From positions 2,728,001 through 2,792,000 of the forward strand of contig LSAX01000006.1 of NCBI GenBank assembly GCA_001557505.1: DNA of 64,000 bases, in the 5' to 3' direction. The notes beneath the pieces were generated by a model. The model saw only the letters and a list, made by a program, of their open reading frames with translations, was not told the DNA's origin and searched no databases. Positions 11,159-22,848 of the stretch are shown here, piece by piece. The DNA is from Reticulascus tulasneorum. Its lineage: Eukaryota > Ascomycota > Sordariomycetes > Glomerellales > Reticulascaceae. The translations under genes were made by a program, and so were the position numbers. The stretch's first letter is position 1, and each line of letters opens with the position of its first letter.

Positions 11159-12681
11159 ATGGAAGCACCTCCAGGAATCGATCCCAATGATTCAAGGAAA
11201 CCGACCGTCTACGGTGTCGTGAGCGCCGTGCTCATCGTCGCCACGTTCGCCCTCTCTCTCCGCATCTACACCCGCGCAGTGATTCTACGAAGTTTTGGCA
11301 TTGACGATTATGCCGCTGTCGTTGCATTCGTGGGTCTTCTCCTGTCAAAGGATTCACCCATCGTCTATACTTGACTAACGAACGTCTGGTGCTGCAGTTG
11401 ATGATCTTTGCAACCGCCTTCTGCGTAGGATGGAGTAAGCCTGCCTGCCATCATTGTTTTTGATGCATCTTACTGACTGATTGTCGCAGACACGCGATAT
11501 GGCTTTGGCACACATGTGTACTTCCTCAGCCCAGAACAGCTAAAACTGTACACTCGAGTTCGTGATCCCCGAGAATAACTGCTTCAAATTCTATGCCCAC
11601 TGACACCACATCACAGACATTCTATGTCTCCATTGTCTTTTACAATGCCGCTTTGCTGTGCATCAAGATGACGTTCCTCCTGCAATACTATCGTGTATTC
11701 GTGGTCCCACGTATGCGGAAGGTATTCATCATCGCAATGGTCGTCGTTGGCGCTTGGAGTTTGTCCCAAGTCCTCGTCGAGATCTTCATCTGCAACCCCA
11801 TTGAGGCGTTCTGGGACAAGACTGTCCCCGGGAAGTGCATCCCGAACTATCCTCAATGGTACATCAATGCCGGCGGCAACATTATAACCGATATGATCGT
11901 GTTTGTCTTGCCCATTCCGGTGATCAAAGGCTTGAATCTGCCAAAAGTGCAGAAGTGTATCCTCATGTTCATCTTCTGCCTTGGTTTCTTGTACGTTGGA
12001 TCATCCATATCCATCTTGTTTGCCGAGCGCTAACAATTATTCCATAGTACCTGTGCCATCTCTTTTGTTCGCATCAAGTTCCTGAAGCTGTCAGAAGACG
12101 TAACATGGGTCAATGTCGAGTCAGCATGCTGGTCAGTCGGTGAGCTGTGCTCGGGATTAACTTGCTCGTGTCTTCCAACTCTCCGGGCCCTCGCTGGTCG
12201 CTACTTCCCATCCCTCTCTTCAAAGCTCATCAAATCAACGAATTATCCCCGCAAAAGCTCATTCGGTACAAGCACTACATCTTCTACCGACCCAGAACTT
12301 GCCCTACCCAGGCAAAACACGGGACTTTCTGATGATTCTGAAAAGACTTGTGGGAGCCAGGACGACTTGTATGCAAGAGCAGCTTACGATCTCATGAATC
12401 GTGACCGCGAGCTTGCGGATAGTGACAGCACGCTGCCGATTCAACGCCAGGAGAGTGATACAATGATTGCACCAAAGACATCAACGGACTCGACAGCCCC
12501 GCTGAGGCCGCCTCCCCAGTCGCTGGTGAGGACACATATTAGAGCTACACCGGAGAGGAGAACAATGATGAACGGAGGGCCCATTCATGTGGAGTGTGAC
12601 ATTGTGCAGACTGAGACACAACGTGCACCGGCCAGGGGCACCGGCGGAAATGGAACCAGGGGCGGCTGGCTGAGGAGATAA
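11159..12681 (+). CDS. Integral membrane protein with fungal rhodopsin domain (Pth11-like)
   Basis: Five exons, 11159..11329, 11398..11434, 11490..11557, 11617..11990 and 12048..12681, give 427 residues. It opens with a short lumenal N-terminus and a first helix, followed by RSFGIDDY (the family's typical D-D after helix 1), then helices ending in VRIKFLK. The block FICNPIEAFWDKTVPGKC with C..P..AFWD...C, and INAGGNIITDMIVFVLPIPV, are signatures of the fungal 'rhodopsin domain' (SAT4/Pth11-like) proteins, proposed GPCR-like sensors of plant or nutrient cues. The C-terminal ~160 residues are polar and Ser/Thr-rich. The third donor (GTTCGT, at 11558) is weak, so that junction is less certain. 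The ligand is unknown. Confidence 0.85.
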
Positions 12682-12758
12682 TACGGCGATACTAAGGCTA
12701 AGGATAATGTACATTAGCGGTATTGGGGACATAACCGCGAGGCGTTTGTGGTTTTAGT

Positions 12759-12774
12759 GTACTTGTACAAGTAC
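12759..12774. repeat. 16-bp perfect palindrome GTACTTGTACAAGTAC
   Basis: Self-complementary sequence about 80 bp past the stop of the rhodopsin-domain gene. Could form a hairpin in the 3' UTR or be a protein-binding site. Confidence 0.5.
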
Positions 12775-13144
12775 AACATATAAATTGAAGCGATTTGCAA
12801 CTATCTCACACCTGTTTAAGCTGGAGATTGATTTCGAGTTGATGTACGATCTTCAAATTGGAGACGGGGATGAAATGTTCCAGCTTATCTTTAGAGTTGG
12901 AACCACGATGCCTGCAACGAATTCATCCTGTATTATAATCTATTCGATAACAATCTTCTATAGGTGCTGCGAGTATGGAAGGAGTATCACTGCCGGGGGG
13001 TAAATGCAAGATGTTCGTGCCCAGATGACCAAATTGGTTCTTGAGTTACTCCTCATGATTACACCAAAGTAAGCCATAATCTTGGAACCATCGGTTCGAG
13101 GTTGGTAACACGAATACCTGAATATTCGACATGGGCCACGGCGC

Positions 13145-14165
13145 TCAAAGCCACTGCTTGGTTCCAAACTGGGACACGAACGATCCGCCGTCTCCTGCTT
13201 CAACACTCACTCTGTTGACAACAGCCATCACTTGCCCCACAGCCACCTCAGGAGTTGTTGGGCCAGAAAAGCTAGGCTTGTATCGCTTGAACTGCTCAAT
13301 CATCAGGCCTACTGCTTGCATCTCCTCGGGTGTGGCTGCATCTCTGTTAGCTCTGTGTTTCGGAGTTCGTAGTGCAACACAATTTACCATCGTTAAACAC
13401 TCCTGTATCCACCGTTCCGGGCGCAATACTCAGGAAGAGTACTCCGTCTTTGGCGTACTCGGCACTGAATTTGGCCACTGCCGCGTTTAGAGCCGTCTTG
13501 CTGATGGCATACGGGCCACCCGTGGCTAATTCGTACTTGGCAATTAGATCTGTGTCCGCGAGTCCCGAGGAAATTGCCACGACTTTCTTGACTCGGCCTC
13601 GGAGAACTAGAGGAATAGTCAAGTTGAAAAGGTGGATGTTCCCGATAACATTGATCATGAATGTATCTGCCAAGTTCTGCTCCAGCTTTTCGGGTTCGTT
13701 GCCGCTGCCACAGACAGTATTAGTTCCATCTTTCTTTGTGCGAAGGACTAACGTACAGGACGCCCATAGCAAGGTAAGCCGACCACTTAGTTTGGAAGGC
13801 AGCGTTGGCAATAACGTAGTCGAGAGCGCCGCCAGTGATGTCCGCGGTCTCGCTCACGGCGTTCTGGCCAACACGTCAGCCGATTCAGACCTAGTAAACG
13901 CGCTCCATATACCTTGAGAGAAGCGTAATTTGACATATCGCCTTGAACTAAGTGAACATTCTGACGGCCCGGCAGCTCCGCCGCGACCCTTTTCTCTGTC
14001 GTGGCCTTGTCTCGAACAAGCCCGACGACCGTATTTGCCGGGTCATTGGACAGCTGGCGAAGGAACTCGAACTATTCGAAAAGCTTAGACAGGGTTCCCA
14101 AGGAAGGTCCGACTACAACATACCCCCATCCCGCGCGATGCTCCAGTGATCAAGTATGAAGCCAT
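13145..14165 (-). CDS. Short-chain dehydrogenase/reductase (SDR)
   Basis: NAD(P)-dependent oxidoreductase, 273 residues, five exons: 14165..14124, 14071..13913, 13863..13757, 13704..13388 and 13341..13145. All four introns are 46-52 nt and frame-consistent. The cofactor motif TGASRGMG is at residues 7-14; the catalytic residues are Ser148/149 and the Y168-x3-K172 pair in GPYAISKTALN; the NAA-type motif is ANAAFQ. The overall layout is like fungal 'classical' SDRs acting on small carbonyls or secondary metabolites, but the substrate cannot be read from sequence. It is divergent from the Zn2Cys6 regulator at 14902 across about 740 bp, so shared control is possible. Confidence 0.88.
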
Positions 14166-14901
14166 TGTAGTGTTGAGACTAACCAAGTTGGAATGCGAAA
14201 GAAAATGATGCTGCTTTGCTGAAATGTAGACAAAGAATCGGGGAAGATGCCTCTTTTAAAAGGGTTTCAACAAGAGGGATCGAGCGCATTTACATAAACG
14301 CCCGAAAGTCCGTACCACATCCATTTCGAGTTGCCATCTTCAAGAGCTAGAAAGATATTGATTGTCACCTGCGCACGATATTCTAGGCCGGAGCGATAGC
14401 TGCTCCGGATATGTTCTGTTGATTTCAAATCCTAACGTATGGCACAGAGTGAACTCCGACGAGGTGACCTGCGCCTATTCGCACATGGTGGCGCAACATT
14501 CATATGTGTACGATCCTTTCGCTGATACTTGTTCATTTTGCCCATGGACTGGTATCGTGCACCACGTGACGCACGGTCCTGGCTCGCTGAGACTTGCCAT
14601 CTTCTGCTGATCATGCAAGACCTGCAGCAAGCCAAGCCTGCGGCGTGGATTTGGGAGCCACTAGGGTGGCATTCTCTTGCGTGCTATTGGGTCGCCGAGG
14701 CACTGCGGCAGTTCCGGGATGGTTAGCACCGACTACGTAATCAAAAGCCGACCCACTATGAATTACTAAGAATGACTTCCCTCCCCATCTCTATATCGTT
14801 TTCCGTCGGCCATTTATCTTTGATCCTGCGAATAGCTGCAAGAGAGGGAAACTTCTAGCGAAGACAAATTGACCTACATACGCCCTTCGAGCCAAAGTCA
14901 G
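14166..14901. promoter_or_regulatory. Shared divergent promoter region of SDR and Zn2Cys6 regulator
   Basis: No gene is visible. It separates the two start codons of a head-to-head pair (SDR on minus, regulator on plus). Zinc-cluster regulators often control a divergent neighbour; that role is inferred from layout only. Confidence 0.4.
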
Positions 14902-16637
14902 ATGAAGCCTCCGAGCAGACCCTGCGGGACGTGCAAAGGTTAGATCCATTACAGTGTATGTGCCCACGATAGTCTGACCACCAGTATAGACCGGCGGGTC
15001 TTGTGCGATCGTGGCCTACCGACCTGCCTGCATTGCGTTCGATCAAATCGTCAATGCCAGGGATATGGGATGCGCCTATCCTGGCCCAAGGCGAATGATC
15101 GTAAGCGTGCTATTCTTGGGACAGTACCAGGAGCAACTGCCTCTGGCCATTTGACCTATCGTCTCCGGATCGCAAACACAACTACTCGGGATATCGAGAT
15201 CCACTATTACTTGAACGGTTATGGGTTTCATGGTTCGTATCCGTAGATCCGGTTGTAGATGCCAAAACTGATGGCCCACAGCGCGAATGAAGCCCAGCAT
15301 CTCGGCATCTATGTCATGGATCCCAATTAAGTCGGGTAACGACAAAAGCCTCATGCAGTACTGTGGGTAGCCTAGTTTATTCCCATTGTGTAACAGGACT
15401 GATACATCTACCTAGTTGAATCTCTCTCCTCCTACTCTCTCACTACCATTGGCGAAACGACTTATGCCTTGCGCGACCTCCTTCTTCGCGTAGCTCTATC
15501 CAATGATACACCCCTATCCACTGTAGTTCTGCAGGCTCTGTTGGCCTTTTCGTCCCTGCACCGCCACGGCCCCCAGGAACATGCAGCTCGACTAAAGTTA
15601 TCTGCAATCTCCGGGCTAGCGGCTTCTGCGAAAACTGGATTCGGTGTAAAAGACGTGATACCCCACATAGCCGCTGGAATGTTGCTGTGCTGTTATGAGG
15701 TATGAATAGGAAGAATATCGGGTTTCGTCGGGCTAACTTCAACCGACAGATTCATCAAGGGTCGGAAAATTCGAATCAGTGGCTGTGTTATATCTCCGGT
15801 ATCAAAAGCGTGCTGAAAGCTGCCCGAATTAACTCCCACGAAAAAGATAAAGATATCATCACTTTGTTATATTGGGTGTCTTACCATGATGTCTTGGTCC
15901 AGTTCAGTCTCCGGCACTGGGATCAACAAAGACCTGTAATAGAGAACATGCCCGAAGACAGGCATTTCAAAATGCCAGAAATAAATAACTACGAAGTATT
16001 AGAGGTGTGCTCGGGGCTCAACAATTCCGAACAGAACTTTGCTGACAGCCGAGAACAGGTCTGGAGTCCGCCATTTCCATGTTCTAACATGCTGCGACTC
16101 GCGTCGGATGTCTTTCACACGGTTCTAGGGGCAGCAAACGCACAACCTACCGAAGCAGATCTTCAGAATACTCTGACAATTCTCGAATGGAGAATCATAA
16201 AAGAGCCGGTAATCGAGAATTGTAGAGACGGACCGCCCGATCAGGTGTTGGCAGGCTCCTGGGCGACCTTGGGAGTGATTCAACTTGCCTTACTTGTCTA
16301 TCTTGAGCGATCGTTTGGTCGCACTCCTGAGAAGTCCGAAAAGATGGCCGGGAGACTCAGGCAAGGCTTTGAAGTTTTCTCAAAGCTGCCAATCTGCCAG
16401 AGACAGTTCCCTCTCTTGATCATTGGCTGCGAAGCAAGGACCGACGAGGACAGGCTGGTGGTGCTTGACCTCATTTCTAGAACAGAACAGAGAATGGGAG
16501 CGCGACGCCTGCAAAATACGAAGTTTCTAATACAGTCTCTTTGGGCACAGGATGATCTTGCGGTGGGAACCCTGGGATATGCAGACAAGATGAAGGCTGT
16601 TCTCAGTTCTAGTCAGATTCTGCCTGCATTTGTCTAG
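14902..16637 (+). CDS. Zn2Cys6 transcription factor with Fungal_trans_2-type domain
   Basis: Exons 14902..14938, 14990..15232, 15282..15362, 15416..15699 and 15750..16637 give 510 residues. The binuclear zinc cluster is complete, with Cys at residues 8, 11, 18, 25, 28 and 35 (CX2CX6CX6CX2CX6C), split by intron 1 as in many fungal zinc-cluster genes. After it come MQYFE, LLAFSSLHR and a long helical region characteristic of the second fungal regulator domain (PF11951 type). The stops at about 15244-15400 all fall in two inferred introns of 49 and 53 nt; without them the DNA-binding and regulatory halves would be separate. Nuclear, probably activates or represses nearby metabolic genes such as the divergent SDR. 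Confidence 0.85.
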
Positions 16638-17213
16638 TCTCAATGTCATCCACTGCTTATAATCTACCAAATAATTAGTTGGAGACGGAGTCGCAAGGTG
16701 TTGATCATGCCGTCATGGGAGGATATTTTTCGCAGGCAGCTTATAGTGAGCCAAAGTAGAGGAACATATCTTTATGGGAGAGTTCAAATACATATTCCCG
16801 TCCGAAAGACAACGCGAAAAGCTCTACATGCATTTGAAAATATCACGGTCGTTGTGTCGAGGACTGGCATTATCGACCAAGGATCAGTACTTGTATTTCG
16901 AACGTTTTTATTGATGGAGAGCTCACTGTAAGCGCAGGATTCATATGAAAAGGCGAACAGGAGTGTTTAGATCAGAAGATGAGAGCCGGATCTATTTCCG
17001 ATACCCTTTTTATGGTACCAAAGACGAGTGGGATCTGAGAAAGCTAGTCTCTAATCTTATCTCCGGAAGTCTTAAGACAGGCGCTGCTATATCTATGTCT
17101 CTCGATTTGAGGTAGCCATTTTTATTGTAATCACGTCCAAGGTCGACTATTATCTCTCTTCGGTTCAACCAAGTATCTGTTGTAATCACAAATCCTTCGT
17201 GTCATATCTCGGA
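16638..17213. other. Intergenic, no gene seen
   Basis: Between two plus-strand regulator genes. Only short frames; presumed terminator and promoter. Confidence 0.35.
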
Positions 17214-18335
17214 ATGAATCAGCACGGCGCGGACTCAGGAGACGACGCAGCTAGGGCAAGCAGAATCTGCTGCAGTATTGCATATATACTTAACCCTGCC
17301 CCAGAGGAGTCTGGCTACCAACATGAATCAGAGCCGCCAAAGCTGGATCATCATGACCAAGGTCAAGTATCGCACGGTGGGGAAGGGGCATCAGCTCGAG
17401 AATCATCAGAGCTAGAGCAAGCCGTCGAAAATCATCCCTCTCCATCCGTCAGTCAAAGAAAATCTCCCAGCCCGCCTGATAGCCCTCCTGGGCTCCAGGG
17501 ACAAGAATATAGCCTCTCTCTTAGACACCACGCTCCGGAACACGATGCTCCTCAGTCACATGAATCCACAGAACCACCCGCGCCAGGACCGGTACTTCCT
17601 CCACCTCGAACTCCACTTCCAAATTTCGCTCCGCCGCTTGCGCAGCGTCACCAGGCGGTAGCCCCGAATGATGATACCCTGTCCTTCCAGCCGGAAGAGA
17701 AGCCAAAGGAGAGGACCAAATGCCCTTGTTGCAATACTCACCTCTCACGCAAGACTGTGAGCGAACATGTGAAGGCGCACAAAATTGAAACCCGCGGTCA
17801 CCAAGCCGATGAGCCTTGCAAAAGATGCAAACGTGCCAAACGCGCTTGCAATGTCCTGGCCGGACATGCACCTTGCGGTCGGTGCGCCAGGAATAAAGAA
17901 AAGTGCAATGCTGGCGAAAAGCACAAGGATGGAAAGCACAAGGATGCAGTCGCTCCACCAACGACCTCATCGCCACGATCGGCGCCACCGTCTTCAGAGT
18001 CATCCACTGCAGCTGGTAGTGTTCCATCTCCGAGCCAAGTCTTTGACTCTGATGTAGATATGGCACATCCCGGGAATCATTTTCAGTGGGAACAACCCGT
18101 AGATCCCCAAGATCCCGACGACCTTGCGCTACAGCGGTTGGCTGCGAGCGCAATGCTAGAGTTTCGTATTGGATCACTTGCTGATGCCGCTCATGGGAGT
18201 GAAAAGGCCGATGAGGGCAATGTGACGGAGAAGGATGCAAAGGCACCGAGTGCTCCATTAGGTGGCGGCATGGAGAACCATGGTTCAGGGACGGCTTTTA
18301 ATCCGATCAATCAGGCTCGAAAGTTGCATGGTTAA
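17214..18335 (+). CDS. Single-exon regulator-like protein with C2H2-like finger followed by Zn2Cys6 motif
   Basis: 373 residues. The start is the first true ATG (17214); the frame extends a few codons upstream only through a GTG. The N-terminal 160 residues are Pro/Ser/His-rich and probably disordered. A C2H2-like finger has Cys170, Cys173, His185 and His189. It is followed at once by a zinc-cluster motif with Cys202, 205, 212, 221, 224 and 231 (CX2CX6CX8CX2CX6C), embedded in Lys/Arg-rich sequence. The tail is Ser/Pro-rich and acidic and has no middle-homology domain. A DNA-binding role is likely, but the usual regulatory domain is missing. Antisense frames here are compositional shadows. Confidence 0.7.
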   Translation: MNQHGADSGDDAARASRICCSIAYILNPAPEESGYQHESEPPKLDHHDQGQVSHGGEGASARESSELEQAVENHPSPSVSQRKSPSPPDSPPGLQGQEYSLSLRHHAPEHDAPQSHESTEPPAPGPVLPPPRTPLPNFAPPLAQRHQAVAPNDDTLSFQPEEKPKERTKCPCCNTHLSRKTVSEHVKAHKIETRGHQADEPCKRCKRAKRACNVLAGHAPCGRCARNKEKCNAGEKHKDGKHKDAVAPPTTSSPRSAPPSSESSTAAGSVPSPSQVFDSDVDMAHPGNHFQWEQPVDPQDPDDLALQRLAASAMLEFRIGSLADAAHGSEKADEGNVTEKDAKAPSAPLGGGMENHGSGTAFNPINQARKLHG

Positions 18336-18815
18336 CTGTTAAATCAGTTATGTTATATTATAGTAAGAGACCTCGATCAACACCAACATATTCGATTCAA
18401 GTCCCAGATATTGTGTAGGGCACTCAGCCACAGCACTGCGTTCAAGTTGACTCCTCAAACAAGAGCCTAGCTACGTACTAATAAGCATCGTTATGAAGTG
18501 CGGACGGGCCAAGTGTCCTAACCAGGTGTATTAGATACATTTTCCAGCGAAGACTTTGGTTGTAAAGCTAAGAGAGAGGAGAGAAACAGGAACTGTGTGT
18601 TTTTTTCTGCCTTTAGATATTGTGTTCTTATCAGGTTGGTTCGAGTTGAATATATATATAGTTAGATCAAAGAAAAGACTCCGAATCCAGCATCATTATT
18701 ATCTGTTGTGTTGTAGATTCTGATATCTAGCTAGCTAAGCACATCTGATGCATTGGAAATAAGTTGAGTTTTGAGACTCGAAGTTCAAACTCTGGTATGA
18801 TCTAATCACCCAAGT
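18336..18815. other. 3' region between convergent genes
   Basis: AT-rich spacer containing a TATATATATAG run near 18650. Forms the 3' ends of the plus-strand regulator gene and the minus-strand monooxygenase gene. No gene seen. Confidence 0.4.
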
Positions 18816-20543
18816 CTATATGAATGCCAGGGAATCCTTAGGTCTCTTCTCGATTAGAACCCATTCTTCGTCGTCTTTCTTCTTCTTTTCCACTCCACTA
18901 TTCCCACTCTCTTGTTCCTCTTTCTTTCCATTCCCTGGCTCCGGATACTTTCGCAAATGTTCTACTGCCCAAATCACATCTTTCCCTAGTACCGGTGGTA
19001 TTCTTCCCTCGCCTTTCAATGTCCCTAGCCCGGCAATCTTAAATAGCCCTCCCAGCCACTCCATCGTCTCTCCTGTGTCCCATTGAATGTCGTGGAATCT
19101 TGTCCTTTCTGTTTTCGATTGTTCTTCTCTTTCCTTTTCCCATCTCTGCTGCTCCTCTACCGGAGGGAGAGATAGAGAATTTCGGTCTGAAAAGAGACGT
19201 GCAAGGGCGACGGCCTGGTATTCAAAGCTTCTAAACGTCAAGACTCGTGGAAGTCCCACGATACCGAGTGTTGGGAAATCTTGGAAAAAGGTATGCCAAT
19301 AGCCTTTAATCAGCCTATCAGCCTTGTAATCCCAGAGCGGACGCCCGTTGGTTTTAACATTCCAAAATGGGAAAGAAGGCTTGTATCCTGTACAATATAT
19401 GACTGTATCAATGTCATCCAAATAAGTGCCGTCTTCAAACACAATCCTTCCATCCAGGTGGTATTCTTTGATAATTGGCTTCCACTCAATTCCGAGAGGA
19501 GGCTCATCGCCTTCCCACCTCGACCTCGATCTCCTAGATTGGTACACTGGAAGATGTGCAAAAGCCACCGCGTCAGCAGCGAGATCGTGTCCCGAAGCCG
19601 AGTTGCCAATGATCAGGATTTTCTTGGACGAGTAGAGCAAAGGTGACCGGTAGTATTTGGAGTGTACTACACGTCCCGGGAACTTTTTCGAATACTCTTC
19701 AAGTCCACTGACTTGCGGAATCTGTGAACTTTAGCCAGGTTCAGCGGAACAGCGGAGGTAAGACTTGAGAAGCATACATATGGAACCGAATAGTGCCCGT
19801 TCGCAAAAAGAACTGCATCGAAAATTTCTTCCCACCAGATATCGACATGCCGGACAGCATCGTACTTGCGCAGAGTCAGCTTCCACCGCCCGGATCCTTC
19901 GCTTGATGACGGAGGGAGCTGGGAAACATCTTCCACAGTGGTGTTGAGCACGAGAAATCCATCGGTTTTGTGGCTCGAAAAGTAGTTCTCGACATATTGA
20001 CGTGGAATGTAGTGTGGCACGAAAGGTCCGTATGAGAATCTGGTATCAGAAAATGACATTGCTACGTCAGGAACGTTGGTACTATCGTTGATCAGCGTCA
20101 ACTCGCCTACGGCTGAATCAAGTCTCACGTCAGAGAGTCATAAATCGGAGTTAGAGCAAATCGTTCTTGCTGATTGGGAGGCTTGATTTGAGGCAGTTTT
20201 TCCGGAATCTTTAACGGAGGGTCGACTTCTGTTGGTAGCAGGCCCGGCCGGATAGGGAGGTTGGGCGATGGGTCGGCATCGTATATCCTGTACACTGTAA
20301 GATGGTTGAACTAGATGTTATGACGATAGTGCGGTAGTACCATGTTCCACCAGCTGTTTCTCGCCGCTCAAAGACTCGAATCTGCTCAAAGTAGTTCTCG
20401 GCCTCAAACGCTGCGGCTGTGATTGCTCCTATTAAGCGTTGTTAGAAGGGTGCTCCTTTGAGAATGTCGGCATTGAGAAGAATGATACCTGATGCGCCAG
20501 CACCGACGATTGCCACCGACTTGATACGTTTGTGTTCAGCCAT
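18816..20543 (-). CDS. Flavin-containing monooxygenase (FMO-like)
   Basis: FAD- and NADPH-dependent N/S-oxygenase or Baeyer-Villiger-like enzyme, 503 residues. Exons are 20543..20489, 20428..20341, 20287..20129, 20081..19778 and 19721..18816. The FAD motif GAGASG is at residues 14-19, followed by FERRETAGGTW; the FMO-type motif FANGHYSVPYIP spans the exon 4/5 junction; the NADPH motif IIGNSASG and a C-terminal YCTGYKPSFPF follow. This order is the canonical FMO arrangement. The last ~40 residues are an unusually charged Lys/Glu-rich tail. Substrate unknown; homologues are often in secondary-metabolism or sulfur pathways. No partner biosynthetic genes are evident nearby. Confidence 0.88.
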
Positions 20544-21376
20544 GATTTGTGGCTCATGGAATACTATGAGACTGTCAAATAACATTACAAATCAGGCGTC
20601 TCCGATGAGGGGTTCCTATCTTGAATTGATGGCGATACTTACATGACGGTATTCGTCATATTCACATCTTATTTCACCATTAAAGTATCACGTGAGTTTG
20701 CCACTCTTTCCACGAAATCATTCCACTTTACCTGACTGCACACATGAAATCTGTACAGGGCCGGGAATAGGCTACTTGCGCCAATGCCAGTGAGATTCCC
20801 GATAGTAGGCTATTTGATAGGCGGGTAGCGGGTTTGGGATTGGGCCATCGTGGAGACCTAGACTCAAGTGGCGCCAATCACCTCACTTAGCCACCTGAGG
20901 CACATCGGGGGGCTACAAGTAGAAAGGAGAGAGACTGCAGTATATAAGTAGCTCATGAATCGAAGTTTACAACCAGACTATAACTGTGTATGAAGCCAGA
21001 AATGCATTCGGTTGAACCTCGTCTCTTGAGAACATTATCCAACCATGGTGCTCGCTGCCATCCTTGACCGAAGTCTGTTCATCGTTCTTGGTCACGCCAA
21101 TTCAAAAGGATCCACCTTCGAGATGACAATCTGAAAGCGACATGGAGGAGACGTTAGAAAGGCAATGAAATGGCCACATTGGACATGCATGGGGTTTCTC
21201 CAATCGTCTATGATACTGTAGCCGGCCGACGAATATGGCTTGCCTGTAGCCACAAGTTGCTTTACGGAACCCTAGGTTCCTGGAAACAATATATTGCATA
21301 CCTATCGAGACTTCCACTATCACTGCTCTCTCTCGGCGGTTTCTGTGACATTCGCCAGTCCTATCTCCTAATCTGT
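20544..21376. other. Intergenic, no gene seen
   Basis: Upstream of the monooxygenase and downstream of the USP-like gene, both minus strand. GTATATAAG near 20940 is a TATA-like string on the plus strand, but no convincing plus-strand gene follows. Confidence 0.35.
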
Positions 21377-22656
21377 TTATTCGATTCGCATTGCGCCCCC
21401 GCCTGTTGACTGGCGGCGCCGGTAGAATAAAACATAAGCATTCTTCGTCACGACGGCGTCGGAATCACACTCGGTCACCCTCGAATCTACTCATAATATA
21501 TCAGAGTCAAGGCTCGTGGCGCAGGAGTAATCTAGACTTTACGTACCGTCATAATCATGCCACTTGTCGCTGTCGAAATTCTTCACAAAAGCACTGTAGT
21601 GCCCAGTTCCATCAGCCCCGGCTTCATGGTTGACGGTTGCAAAAAGATCATATATGACAGGCTTATTGTCCTTCTCCATGACCCACGGACTCAAATCCAG
21701 GCCGTTGAGAGGGTAGTCGATAAGGAGGTCTATTTTCCGACTATGTGAACGTGGAATCCTTCTGAAGTGAAAAATGACAATGTCTGGCACAGTCCAAATA
21801 TCAAGGATGCGAGATGCCGCCCGATGTGTCTTGCAACGAGGGCAGAACCAAGAGTCCTCAGCGGAAAGTATACTTCTCTTCCCGAATGTTTGGGTGATGC
21901 AATCCTCCAGCGTCGTCTCCTTTGCGTTATGTGGTCTTGGGTTCAGACCCGTCTCTGGTCGTGAAGGACTCTCCGGTGGACAATCCACAGTCAGCATCGA
22001 ATAGAAGTCGAACGAGATAGATATCTTCTGGCAGATGGGGCAGACCAGAGTACTCTTGTACGCTCCATGAAACAAATCCATCATGATGGAATCGTTTCGT
22101 AGTCTGTAATGCTCTCTGCATCTCTCTGCAAAGTCCCGGATAGCGCCTGCATCAGTTGCGAGTTTGTCATCCAGTTCGGGTGCTTCTCGGTATCCCTTTC
22201 TCGCAAGCCGGCTAAGATCCTCGTGAAGGGCGTCCAACAGCCAACTAGTGAATTCCTGAGCATCCCCTAGGCTGCGACCTACACCAAAGCCTGGGGCATA
22301 TCTTTGAACCATGTTCTTGAAGTCTCTGGGTGAGAAAGAGGAGCCAGTCGGGCTGTCGTAGAGATCCTCCAGAAGAGCAGCATACTCTAGGGCAGCCTGC
22401 CCTTCATATCCCAATGGGTTATTCCGGTTGATATCGGCTTTGTATCTATTTTCTATCAGATTCATTAGCTTTGAAACTGGACGGGAGGCAACATCTTACC
22501 AATGAAGTAGGCTGTTAATTCCTCTACGCCACGCATGCACTGAATGGCGGTGTTCATCCAACCAGTGTTTCCAAGATTCCTCAAACCCACCACGCCACCT
22601 GTCCTATCCCACCTCCGCACCGCGGACTCGGGATGGCCACCTTCTGTTCCGCTCAT
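21377..22656 (-). CDS. Ubiquitin-specific protease-like protein with catalytic Cys replaced by Gly
   Basis: Exons 22656..22500, 22452..21547 and 21486..21377 give 390 residues forming a complete USP fold. The order is Cys box, DAQEF (Gln-box helix), zinc-finger pairs CPIC and CPRC, GHYSAF (His box), YDDSRV (Asp box) and the end motif AYVLFYRRR. The third exon is needed for the Asp box and last strand and lies beyond an intron 21546..21487. The Cys box reads GLRNLGNTGWMN instead of GLxNLGNTCYMN, so the nucleophile position, residue 32, is Gly. One base change (TGT to GGT) would explain it. By family rules it should not cleave ubiquitin and may bind it or act as a scaffold. Confidence 0.85.
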
Positions 22657-22848
22657 ACTTTTTAACAGATCACGAACCTTGTATGCGCAGTTGGAAGCTC
22701 ATTTTCGGGGCAGGCAGTTCAAGTTTCTTCCAAGAACAAATGCGGGGCTGGATAATGGTCGGCTGAGAATTGAATGTGGCTGAGTACGGGATCATCCATG
22801 TCCATTTTAGGCCAGGCAGAATACCAGCCTTTCACTCTATGAATCACC

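Noticed and set aside
13372..13917. 181-residue plus-strand frame
   Set aside because: Antisense to the SDR, whose motifs and introns are clear on the minus strand.
17521..18258. 245-residue minus-strand frame
   Set aside because: Shadow of the Pro/Ser/Lys-rich zinc-finger gene on the plus strand, which has real Cys motifs.
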